From Sulfurimonadaceae bacterium (GTDB lineage: Bacteria; Campylobacterota; Campylobacteria; Campylobacterales; Sulfurimonadaceae), in contig JAPHSI010000172.1 of the NCBI GenBank assembly GCA_026193155.1, positions 1 to 8,486 of the forward strand: a stretch of 8,486 nt of DNA. The letters run 5' to 3'. A program made the translations under genes and the position numbers. Below are positions 1 through 5,868 of the stretch, one piece after another; the stretch's first letter is position 1; each line of letters starts with the position of its first letter. The notes under the pieces are model-generated. The model had not been told where the DNA came from. It searched no databases and saw nothing but the letters and a program-made list of their open reading frames with translations.

Positions 1-2
1 CG

Positions 3-2180
3 CCATCTTTTTATGAACAATATGTAAAAAAAGATGCTGATGGTTTTTCGAAAGTCTCCCTTGTGATTGAAGGTATACATTGTTCAGCATGTGTATGGTT
101 AAATGAAAAAGCTTTACATAAAATGGATGGAGTGATAGAGGCTAATATAAATTTTACAAATAATAAAGCTACTATAGTTTGGGCAGATGATGTTGTGAAA
201 TTATCTCAAATTATTGATATGATTCGCTCAATCGGTTATAACGCTTTTGCATATGATAGTGCAAGCGGTGAGACATATGCAAATAAAGAAAGAAAATCAT
301 ATTATTTAAAAATGTCTGTAGCAATATTTGCTTCTATGAACATAATGTGGATAGCTGTTGCGCAGTATGCAGGGTACTTTACAGGTATTACACAGAATGT
401 TAAAACAATATTAAATATAGCAGAATGGATATTGGCTACTCCTGTATTATTTTATAGTGGCTGGGTATTTTTTAGGGGTGCATATTATGGCTTAAAGACC
501 AAAGTAGTAAATATGGATTTACTTGTTGCTACTGGGGCTTTACTTACATATATTTATTCAATATTTATAACTATGATGGAAGAAGGTGAAGCATACTTTG
601 ACAGTGTAAGTATGATTATAACTTTTGTATTGATAGGAAAATTTTTAGAGGTACTGAGTAAGAAAAATGCTGCTGATACACTTGATTTGATAGGTAAAGA
701 TATTCCAAATGAAGTTAAAGTATTTAGAGATAACAGTATTATTTTAAGTAAGCTAGATGATGTTAGTGTTGGAGATATAATAGTAGTAGGTAGTGGTGAA
801 CGTGTACTTTTTGATGGTAAAATAGTCAAAGGAAATGGAAACTTTGATGAATCAAGTCTAACAGGTGAAAGTGATCCGATTTATAAAGAAAAAGGAAATA
901 GTGTAATTAGTGGAACCAGTAGTATAGATGCAGATATATATTTCGAGACAACGAAAGATTTTGAACATTCTACACTTTCAAATTTAGTGACTTTACTTGA
1001 GAATGCTATTAATAAAAAACCACAAATACAACAAATAGCTAATAAATTAAGTGAATACTTTTCTACCGTTATTTTAGGACTTTCATTTATAACATTTATA
1101 GTTTGGTGGCTATGGCCGCACAGTTTTGAAGTAGCATTTATGGTCGGTATATCTGTAATTATTATAGCTTGTCCATGTGCGTTGGCACTTGCTACTCCGG
1201 TTGCCACACTTGTTGGACTTAGTCTAGGCGCTAAAAAAGGCATACTTTTTAAAGAAGCTGCATTGCTTGAGACTATGGCTAAAGTTGATACTCTTGTTTT
1301 GGATAAAACGGGTACTTTGACGATTGGTAAACCTGAAGTTGTAAAAGAACATATATATGATGAGTTTGACAGACGTATTCTTTTTTCACTTGTAAAAAAC
1401 TCTAATCACCCAATAGCAAAAGGGGTAATGAAGTATTTATCTAAGGAAGAAGAGATAATTTTTGATGAATATAAACAAGTTCCAGCAGCAGGTATTGTAG
1501 CAAAATATAATGATAAGATAATATTAGGTGGAAATGCAAAACTAATTAATAACAATAATATTAAGATTGAATTTGAAAGTCAAAATAGTTTATTTTATTT
1601 TGCGATAGACTCGAACATAGTAGCTATATATGAACTCAAAGATAAAGTAAAAGATGATGCAATTGAATTGGTCTCTCAGCTTGAGAATAAAGGTATAAAA
1701 AGTATTATGCTAACTGGGGATAATGGTGAAATAGCAAAGGCTGTGGCTGATGAAGTAGGTATAAAAGAATATTATTACTCACAAACGCCTAATGATAAAT
1801 CAGAATTTATAGATAAATTGAAAAAAGAGAATAAAACTATGGTAATGGTTGGAGATGGTGTGAACGATGTCTTAGCTCTTGCTAATGCTGATATTTCCAT
1901 TGTAATGGGTAGTGGAAGTGAAATCGCAATTGATATTAGTGATGTAGTTCTTTTAAATGATTCTTTGAAATCACTATCAGATGCATTTAAAATATCACGT
2001 ACAACATATGGTTTAATTAAACAAAACCTTGCAATATCGTTAGTTTATAATGCTATAACAATTCCATTAGCAATGGCAGGTTATGTAATACCGTTAGTCG
2101 CAGCAATATCGATGAGTGTAAGTTCATTATTGGTTGTCGGAAACTCTATGAGAATTAGATATAAATGGCAGAAGTCATAA
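3..2180 (+). CDS. ccoI: Copper-translocating P1B-type ATPase CcoI/FixI, 5'-truncated by the window edge
   Basis: Pumps copper across the inner membrane for maturation of cbb3-type cytochrome c oxidase. The frame is open to the window start and reads as coding before the GTG at 63, so the true start and probably an N-terminal cysteine-rich region lie upstream. Counting the codon at 63 as residue 1, I see: an HMA metal-binding site GIHCSAC (4-10); four hydrophobic segments; the actuator TGES; the membrane CPC motif (370-372, bases 1170-1178); the phosphorylated Asp in DKTGT (414-418); an NHP equivalent of the nucleotide-binding HP motif; TGDN; GDGVND (from 597); and the YN and MSVSS signatures of the last two helices, as in Cu+ pumps. 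Eight membrane helices can be placed. ccoS follows 14 bp later, which favours CcoI over the housekeeping exporter CopA. The membership is clear; the CcoI versus CopA assignment rests mainly on this neighbour. Confidence 0.93.
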   Translation, partial: PSFYEQYVKKDADGFSKVSLVIEGIHCSACVWLNEKALHKMDGVIEANINFTNNKATIVWADDVVKLSQIIDMIRSIGYNAFAYDSASGETYANKERKSYYLKMSVAIFASMNIMWIAVAQYAGYFTGITQNVKTILNIAEWILATPVLFYSGWVFFRGAYYGLKTKVVNMDLLVATGALLTYIYSIFITMMEEGEAYFDSVSMIITFVLIGKFLEVLSKKNAADTLDLIGKDIPNEVKVFRDNSIILSKLDDVSVGDIIVVGSGERVLFDGKIVKGNGNFDESSLTGESDPIYKEKGNSVISGTSSIDADIYFETTKDFEHSTLSNLVTLLENAINKKPQIQQIANKLSEYFSTVILGLSFITFIVWWLWPHSFEVAFMVGISVIIIACPCALALATPVATLVGLSLGAKKGILFKEAALLETMAKVDTLVLDKTGTLTIGKPEVVKEHIYDEFDRRILFSLVKNSNHPIAKGVMKYLSKEEEIIFDEYKQVPAAGIVAKYNDKIILGGNAKLINNNNIKIEFESQNSLFYFAIDSNIVAIYELKDKVKDDAIELVSQLENKGIKSIMLTGDNGEIAKAVADEVGIKEYYYSQTPNDKSEFIDKLKKENKTMVMVGDGVNDVLALANADISIVMGSGSEIAIDISDVVLLNDSLKSLSDAFKISRTTYGLIKQNLAISLVYNAITIPLAMAGYVIPLVAAISMSVSSLLVVGNSMRIRYKWQKS

Positions 2181-2194
2181 AAAGGAGCTTTTAA

Positions 2195-2410
2195 ATGGAT
2201 GATTGGGTAATAGCTATGATGTTAGGGGCTTCTATATTTTTAGGTGCAGTTGCTTTATTTGCTTTTTTATGGGCTATAAAAAACGGGCAGTTTGATGATG
2301 AGGAAAAGTTTTTAAACGGTGCTAAGTTTGATAATGAAGATGATTTAAATGATGCCGTAAATATTGAACGTAAAAAAGAAGAGTTAAAGAAAAATTATAG
2401 ACCTGAATAG
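2195..2410 (+). CDS. ccoS: cbb3-type cytochrome oxidase assembly protein CcoS
   Basis: This is a 71-residue single-pass membrane protein. One hydrophobic helix lies at about residues 4-28, followed by a short acidic and then mixed-charge cytoplasmic tail containing KNGQFDDEE. This is the standard CcoS layout: a small N-in or N-out anchor, the G-A-x-x-L-F-A-F-L-W-A core, then a Q-F-D-D-x-E stretch after the helix. CcoS is required for putting cofactors into the cbb3 oxidase and is normally encoded directly after ccoI, as here (14-bp gap). A strong ribosome binding site, AAGGAG at 2182-2187, sits 7 bases before the ATG. No promoter is visible in the gap, so it is probably co-transcribed with ccoI. 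Confidence 0.93.
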   Translation: MDDWVIAMMLGASIFLGAVALFAFLWAIKNGQFDDEEKFLNGAKFDNEDDLNDAVNIERKKEELKKNYRPE

Positions 2411-2418
2411 ATAGAAGA

Positions 2419-2443
2419 TCAAACTACCAAAAAGGTAGTTTGA
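2419..2443. terminator. Hairpin between convergent ccoS and cytochrome genes, probable bidirectional terminator
   Basis: A perfect 10-bp inverted repeat, TCAAACTACC (2419-2428) and GGTAGTTTGA (2434-2443), has a 5-base A loop on the plus strand. It lies between the ccoS stop and the cytochrome stop, the only gap between these converging genes. Neither side carries a clean T-tract (AAAATAAAAG follows on plus, TCTTCTATT on minus). Intrinsic termination is therefore inferred from position and stem quality rather than from a textbook signature. Confidence 0.6.
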
Positions 2444-2456
2444 AAATAAAAGTAAA

Positions 2457-2741
2457 TTATTTACCGATAGTTTGTGAGAAAGCATCTAAATCAGCGTCAG
2501 AGTATTTTGCAACTTGACCTTTCATAAGACCTTTCATTGGACCACCGTAAGTACCTGCTTTGTAACCTTTAAGTGCTGAAGCGATGTCAGCATGGCTCAT
2601 CTCTGCTACATTTTTAGATTTACCTAGAGCTTTTTTACTCCAGTCTTGTCCATGACACCCTTTACAAGCACCAGCATTAACACCAGCCATTAAAGCTGTA
2701 CAAGCACCTAAAGCTACGATTGCAGTAGTAATTTTTTTCAT
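2457..2741 (-). CDS. Small periplasmic monoheme cytochrome c (c553-like)
   Basis: This 94-residue protein has an N-terminal signal peptide (about residues 1-23, two lysines then a hydrophobic Ala-rich core ending near VNAGA). The mature chain starts almost at once with the haem c attachment motif CKGCH (26-30). The C-terminal part, with GGPMKGLMKGQ (66-76), provides the sixth iron ligand. M69 and M73 are both possible and I cannot choose between them. The last part (YSDADLDAFSQTI) looks like the usual final helix of class I cytochromes c. Proteins of this size act as soluble electron carriers, typically from the bc1 complex to cbb3 oxidase in this group. That partner is an inference supported by the adjacent ccoI-ccoS. 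A good ribosome binding site (AAGGAA, minus-strand 2752-2747) fixes the start. Confidence 0.88.
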   Translation of the reverse strand: MKKITTAIVALGACTALMAGVNAGACKGCHGQDWSKKALGKSKNVAEMSHADIASALKGYKAGTYGGPMKGLMKGQVAKYSDADLDAFSQTIGK

Positions 2742-2771
2742 TTTTATTCCTTAAGATAATTTATCGAAAAT

Positions 2772-2777
2772 ATTATA
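2772..2777 (-). promoter_or_regulatory. Candidate -10 box of the cytochrome c gene
   Basis: On the minus strand this reads TATAAT, 30 bases before the cytochrome ATG and upstream of its AAGGAA ribosome binding site. That spacing would give a leader of roughly 20-25 bases. No convincing -35 box is visible, which is common in Campylobacterota. In such AT-rich DNA a chance match is quite possible. Confidence 0.4.
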
Positions 2778-2839
2778 GTGGGTTATCTCTTAAATAATAT
2801 TGAATAAAAAATAAAAAGCATTTATTTAAAATAATGTCG

Positions 2840-2857
2840 TGTATCATGGAATGTATC
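2840..2857. repeat. Short direct repeat TGTATC x2 upstream of the outer-membrane protein gene
   Basis: TGTATC occurs at 2840-2845 and again at 2852-2857, offset by 12 bases, in the 158-bp divergent region and about 43 bases before the downstream ATG. Tandem sites near one helical turn apart are the usual arrangement for response-regulator dimers. Nothing else supports this, and six-base repeats arise easily by chance. Confidence 0.2.
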
Positions 2858-2899
2858 TTGCTTTATTTATGACAATGTTTGAAAAAATAAAGGAAAAAA

Positions 2900-3499
2900 A
2901 TGTTTAAAAAGATAAGCTTATTTATTTTAAGTTTTAGTTGTACTTATGCTATGCATACAGCTGAATTAAATATAAATGAATATGATTTAGAAGCTGGTGT
3001 TAAATGGGATATAGGTCAGTTTAATGGAACGGTTGAACCAGATACAACTTTTATAGGGCTGAGTTATTTAAAAGCAGATAGAGAAAATGCTTCTAATAAT
3101 AATATTGATGGGTATATTAATGTAAATTTTATAACAAAACAAAATATTAAAAATACAGGTTTTAAAGTTGGTCTTGGTATGAAAGGGGTATATACAACGC
3201 TTTCAGATTCTGACTTTATTGCCGTACCGATTGGTGCAGAACTGTCATACAATTTTCCACTAAATTTTCCAATTCCGATTGGATTAAGTGCATCAGCATA
3301 TTATGCCCCAAAATCACTAAGTTTCTCAGATGCAGGAGGATATTTAGAATATAGAACAGAGGTCTATGCTAATTTAATGGAGAGGGCTTCTGTGTATATT
3401 GGATACAGAAAAATAAATACAAAATATGATTTTTCTAACAATATATATGATATTACATATAACAAATCTATTTATTATGGAATTAAATTCTCTTTTTAG
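2900..3499 (+). CDS. Probable outer-membrane beta-barrel protein, YfaZ-like
   Basis: This 199-residue exported protein has a signal peptide at about residues 1-17 (MFKKISLFILSFSCTYA). The rest is built of alternating polar and hydrophobic strands: GLSYLKAD, DGYINVNF, GFKVGLGMKG, AVPIGAELSYNF, IGLSASAYYAP, YRTEVYANLM, ASVYIGYRKI and YYGIKFSF. It ends in Phe, the signal recognised by the outer-membrane insertion machinery. The order AVPIG..L.Y.FP followed by SASAYYAPKSLSFSDAGGY and ASVYIGYR resembles the YfaZ family of small outer-membrane proteins, whose function is unknown. The family name is from memory of the pattern and less certain than the barrel prediction. AAGGA at 2890-2894 supports the start. 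Its stop overlaps the stop of the opposing gene by 4 bp. Confidence 0.65.
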   Translation: MFKKISLFILSFSCTYAMHTAELNINEYDLEAGVKWDIGQFNGTVEPDTTFIGLSYLKADRENASNNNIDGYINVNFITKQNIKNTGFKVGLGMKGVYTTLSDSDFIAVPIGAELSYNFPLNFPIPIGLSASAYYAPKSLSFSDAGGYLEYRTEVYANLMERASVYIGYRKINTKYDFSNNIYDITYNKSIYYGIKFSF

Positions 3500-4749
3500 T
3501 TTTTAACATATACATATATAGGAGATGAACCAATATTTACGGTTTCATCCTCTATTATATTTCCATCTTTTGAATAAATTTCAAAATTATCCTCTTTATT
3601 TATTGTCATAGGCTTTAATGACCAATGAATTTGAAGTAGTTTGTTATCAACTAAACATTGAAAAATATAATAATCTCTTTTTATATCAAGTCTTAAAAAT
3701 TGAGCATTCTTTAAATTTTTTATCATAGTTTTATATGTTTGATAAGCCGGATATTTTTTTAACCCATCTCTATTGTCTACTAAACCATAACCGGGAGCTA
3801 TAAGCTGATGCCAAGAAAGTGCGTCTACCTGTTGGGACGCAAATGCTAAAAGATAGTAACGAAGCATATAGTTTGCATAAGTATCTAAGTTTACGCATTC
3901 TTTCTCGCTGGTAGGTGCATATGGAGCCGTGTTTGATATTGGCCAGTTTGTCTCGGTAAGATATAACTCATGTTTTGTTTTTGGACTAAGCCAAACCATT
4001 GTGCTAAGAAGTGCAATCTTGTCAGATGCGGTAAATCCTAGTTGCATATTCTCAGGTGCACCACGTCTGTCAACGTACAATAAAGCAGAAACCCCATCGT
4101 ATTTATAATTGAAAAAATTAAATAGTGTATGTGAAGTGAAGTGGTATTCAAAATCAATAACACCACTACCAATTAGTTTTAATTTAGGATATTTTTCTTT
4201 TTTCAAATCATATGCAGTTTTAAAAAAAGAGTTATATTCATCTACACTAAAGAAACCCCATTTTGCACGATTTATAGTTGTACCTATTTCATAAATATCA
4301 ACTTCACTGCCAAGTTTGGAAAAGATTTTTTCTAAATTATTTTTGAGAAGTTCTAAATTTTCTACATTTTCTCTGTCTTGCATAATTTTTAATGTGATTT
4401 TTTCATCTTTAAAGTTGGAGATGAACTCTTTTAGCTCATCTAATGTATGCATTTCCCAAAGCTTTAATCTTACTAATATATGTTTAACTTCAAGCTCTTT
4501 AACTAAAGCAACTGTTTTTTCACTCTCTCTTTGATAATCAATACCTAAGCAAAAAAATGAATTTGTAGCTATTTTTTTATTTTTAACAAAAGGCATCATC
4601 ACTAAAGAGATAGGAAATATAAATAAGGAAATAATAATTGTTTTTAATATTGAGGGTAAACTTTCCCTTCTTTTCATCTTTTTATAAGCTTTATCTTTTA
4701 AGGGGTATGGTTGGTCGGAATAGTTATCCCATATGTACGGTTGTTTCAT
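3496..4749 (-). CDS. Membrane-anchored TIM-barrel glycosidase-like protein with altered active site (uncharacterised)
   Basis: I read this as a 417-residue protein. A basic, tyrosine-rich N-terminal stretch (1-30) is followed by one membrane segment (about 33-53) and a periplasmic domain. That domain resembles clan GH-A glycoside hydrolases: LGIDYQRE near its start, alternating strands such as KHILVRLKLW, ITLKIMQ and DIYEIG, then LYLTETNWP (262-270) where the catalytic nucleophile Glu (E266) of such enzymes normally sits. Where the clan has the acid/base in an N-E-P context, this protein reads EIGTTINRAKWG (154-165), with Thr at the glutamate position. A C-terminal beta-rich tail (about 350-417) looks like an accessory domain. 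The frame extends 64 codons further upstream, but that would cross the divergent waaC start; the ATG at 4749 avoids this. ATG at 4677 is an alternative. No clear ribosome binding site is seen. The fold is inferred and the substrate unknown; its place beside waaC hints at a role with lipopolysaccharide or another surface glycan. Confidence 0.6.
   Translation of the reverse strand: MKQPYIWDNYSDQPYPLKDKAYKKMKRRESLPSILKTIIISLFIFPISLVMMPFVKNKKIATNSFFCLGIDYQRESEKTVALVKELEVKHILVRLKLWEMHTLDELKEFISNFKDEKITLKIMQDRENVENLELLKNNLEKIFSKLGSEVDIYEIGTTINRAKWGFFSVDEYNSFFKTAYDLKKEKYPKLKLIGSGVIDFEYHFTSHTLFNFFNYKYDGVSALLYVDRRGAPENMQLGFTASDKIALLSTMVWLSPKTKHELYLTETNWPISNTAPYAPTSEKECVNLDTYANYMLRYYLLAFASQQVDALSWHQLIAPGYGLVDNRDGLKKYPAYQTYKTMIKNLKNAQFLRLDIKRDYYIFQCLVDNKLLQIHWSLKPMTINKEDNFEIYSKDGNIIEDETVNIGSSPIYVYVKN
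3524..3549. terminator. Possible hairpin just after the barrel-protein stop, inside the opposing gene
   Basis: GATGAACC (3524-3531) can pair with GGTTTCATC (3541-3549) through 8 base pairs and one bulged T, around a 9-base loop. It begins 25 bases after the barrel-protein stop and lies in the last codons of the leftward gene. The converging stops leave no intergenic space, so any plus-strand terminator must lie in coding sequence. There is no clean T-tract after it. Confidence 0.25.
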
Positions 4750-4783
4750 AAAAGTATTATAATTAAAAAGATATAATATATAG
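4750..4783. promoter_or_regulatory. Compact 34-bp divergent promoter between the glycosidase-like gene and waaC
   Basis: Only 34 bp separate the two start codons. Two perfect plus-strand TATAAT hexamers occur, at 4758-4763 and 4772-4777. The first lies in the palindrome ATTATAAT (4756-4763), so the minus strand also reads TATAAT at 4761-4756. The box at 4772-4777 would start RNA about at the A of the waaC ATG; the one at 4758-4763 would leave a leader of about 14 bases. No clear Shine-Dalgarno sequence precedes either gene. Confidence 0.5.
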
Positions 4784-5764
4784 ATGAAAATATGTATAGT
4801 TAAGCTTTCAGCCTTGGGTGATATCATCCATAGTATGGTTATATTGCAATTTATAAAACAAAAATATCCAACCGCAAGCATTGATTGGGTCGTTGAGAGT
4901 GCATTTGCAGATATACTAAATAACAATCCACACATAGACAATATCTTTACAGTAAATTTAAAGTCAATTAAAAAAAATAAATTTAAAATTTTTTCTGAGA
5001 TAAAGAATATTTGTAAATTAAGTAAAAGTAGTTATGATATTGTAATAGACGCGCAAGGTTTGCTTAAATCAGCAATAGTTAGTAAATTGATTTGTGGAAA
5101 AAACATTGTAGGTTTTTCAAATGACTCTATTCGTGAAAGTTTGGCTTCATTGTTTTATACAAAGACTGCATCTATTGGGTATGATAAAAATGTAATAGAT
5201 AGAAATGTAGTTTTGATTAACAAAGCATTAGATATGGATATAACTAAAGATAATATTCTCTCAAAAAAACCGTTTTTATATTCTAGCTTTTCAAACTCAA
5301 ATGCTATAGATATATTGTTTGTTCTAGGAGCATCCAGAGAAAATAAAATATATCCTAAAGAAAAATTTGTAGAATTAGCAGCACTTTTAAGAGAATACAA
5401 AATAGAAGCAATCTGGGCTAATAAATATGAAAAAGAAGCTGCAGAATTTATTGCAAAGTCTTGTGACAATGTAAACATATGTGATAAAATGAGTTTGGAT
5501 GAATTAAAAGATAAAGTTTCCAAATCTTCTTTAGTCATTGGTGGAGATACAGGACCAACTCATATGGCTTGGGGATTGAATGTAGCATCTGTTACAATAT
5601 TCGGTAATACTCCAGAATATAGGAATACGTATATAACGAACATAAATAAAGTTATTAAGTCAAATTCAAAGGTTAATCCATTGAAATTAGATAAAAGTGA
5701 TTTTAGTATTAGAGAGATTGGTGTTGATGATATTGTTGTATTAGCTAAAGAACTTTTAGATTAA
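4784..5764 (+). CDS. waaC: Lipopolysaccharide heptosyltransferase I
   Basis: Transfers the first L-glycero-D-manno-heptose from ADP-heptose to Kdo on lipid A in the lipopolysaccharide inner core, at the cytoplasmic face of the inner membrane. It is 326 residues, the usual length for this GT9 family. The N-terminal domain opens with MKICIVKLSALGDIIHS, containing the likely catalytic base D13. IDWVVESAFADI (33-44) is typical of WaaC rather than WaaF, as is DAQGLLKSA (89-97). The C-terminal domain has LGASRENKIYPKE (181-193), with a Lys (K188) in the expected donor-phosphate region, and the ADP-heptose-binding GGDTGPTHMAW (253-263, D255 and H260). It is divergently transcribed from the glycosidase-like gene, 34 bp away, with no obvious ribosome binding site. 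A 104-bp gap with its own promoter separates it from the next gene. Confidence 0.93.
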   Translation: MKICIVKLSALGDIIHSMVILQFIKQKYPTASIDWVVESAFADILNNNPHIDNIFTVNLKSIKKNKFKIFSEIKNICKLSKSSYDIVIDAQGLLKSAIVSKLICGKNIVGFSNDSIRESLASLFYTKTASIGYDKNVIDRNVVLINKALDMDITKDNILSKKPFLYSSFSNSNAIDILFVLGASRENKIYPKEKFVELAALLREYKIEAIWANKYEKEAAEFIAKSCDNVNICDKMSLDELKDKVSKSSLVIGGDTGPTHMAWGLNVASVTIFGNTPEYRNTYITNINKVIKSNSKVNPLKLDKSDFSIREIGVDDIVVLAKELLD

Positions 5765-5820
5765 TGAAATTTCATGATGGTATATACACTTAAAACTTTA
5801 AAAAAATAAACACAAGAAGA

Positions 5821-5826
5821 TATAAT
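5821..5826 (+). promoter_or_regulatory. Candidate -10 box for the glycosyltransferase-rmlACD unit
   Basis: TATAAT sits in the 104-bp gap after waaC, 42 bases before the next ATG, so a leader of about 36 bases is expected. The surrounding AGATATAATAT (5818-5828) repeats exactly at 4769-4779 before waaC. There is no clear -35 box. A ribosome binding site, AGGA at 5860-5863, precedes the ATG at 5869. Confidence 0.5.
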
Positions 5827-5868
5827 ATCTTTTATGGTTATAAAATATTTTAATAATTCAGGATAAAA

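Noticed and set aside
63..65. GTG as the start codon of the copper ATPase
   Set aside because: The same frame is open to base 3 and reads plausible coding sequence (SFYEQYVKKDADGFSKVSLV) leading into the metal-binding domain. The GTG is an internal Val and the gene is cut by the window edge.
554..1243. Two leftward open frames antisense to the copper ATPase
   Set aside because: Both overlap well-defined ATPase domains, have compositions (Ser/Ile/Leu-rich) expected of mirrored AT-rich code, and lack recognisable motifs.
4750..4941. N-terminal extension of the glycosidase-like protein by 64 residues
   Set aside because: It would run through the waaC start region and the divergent promoter on the opposite strand. 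The extension is an ordinary antisense opening with no ribosome binding site, and the ATG at 4749 gives a sensible anchor-plus-domain protein.
5155..5538. Leftward open frame inside waaC
   Set aside because: It lies entirely within a convincing heptosyltransferase, and its translation has no domain features or ribosome binding site.
5791..5802. TTAAA-AC-TTTAA as a terminator after waaC
   Set aside because: It has only A-T pairs and a two-base loop, which cannot form a stable hairpin.
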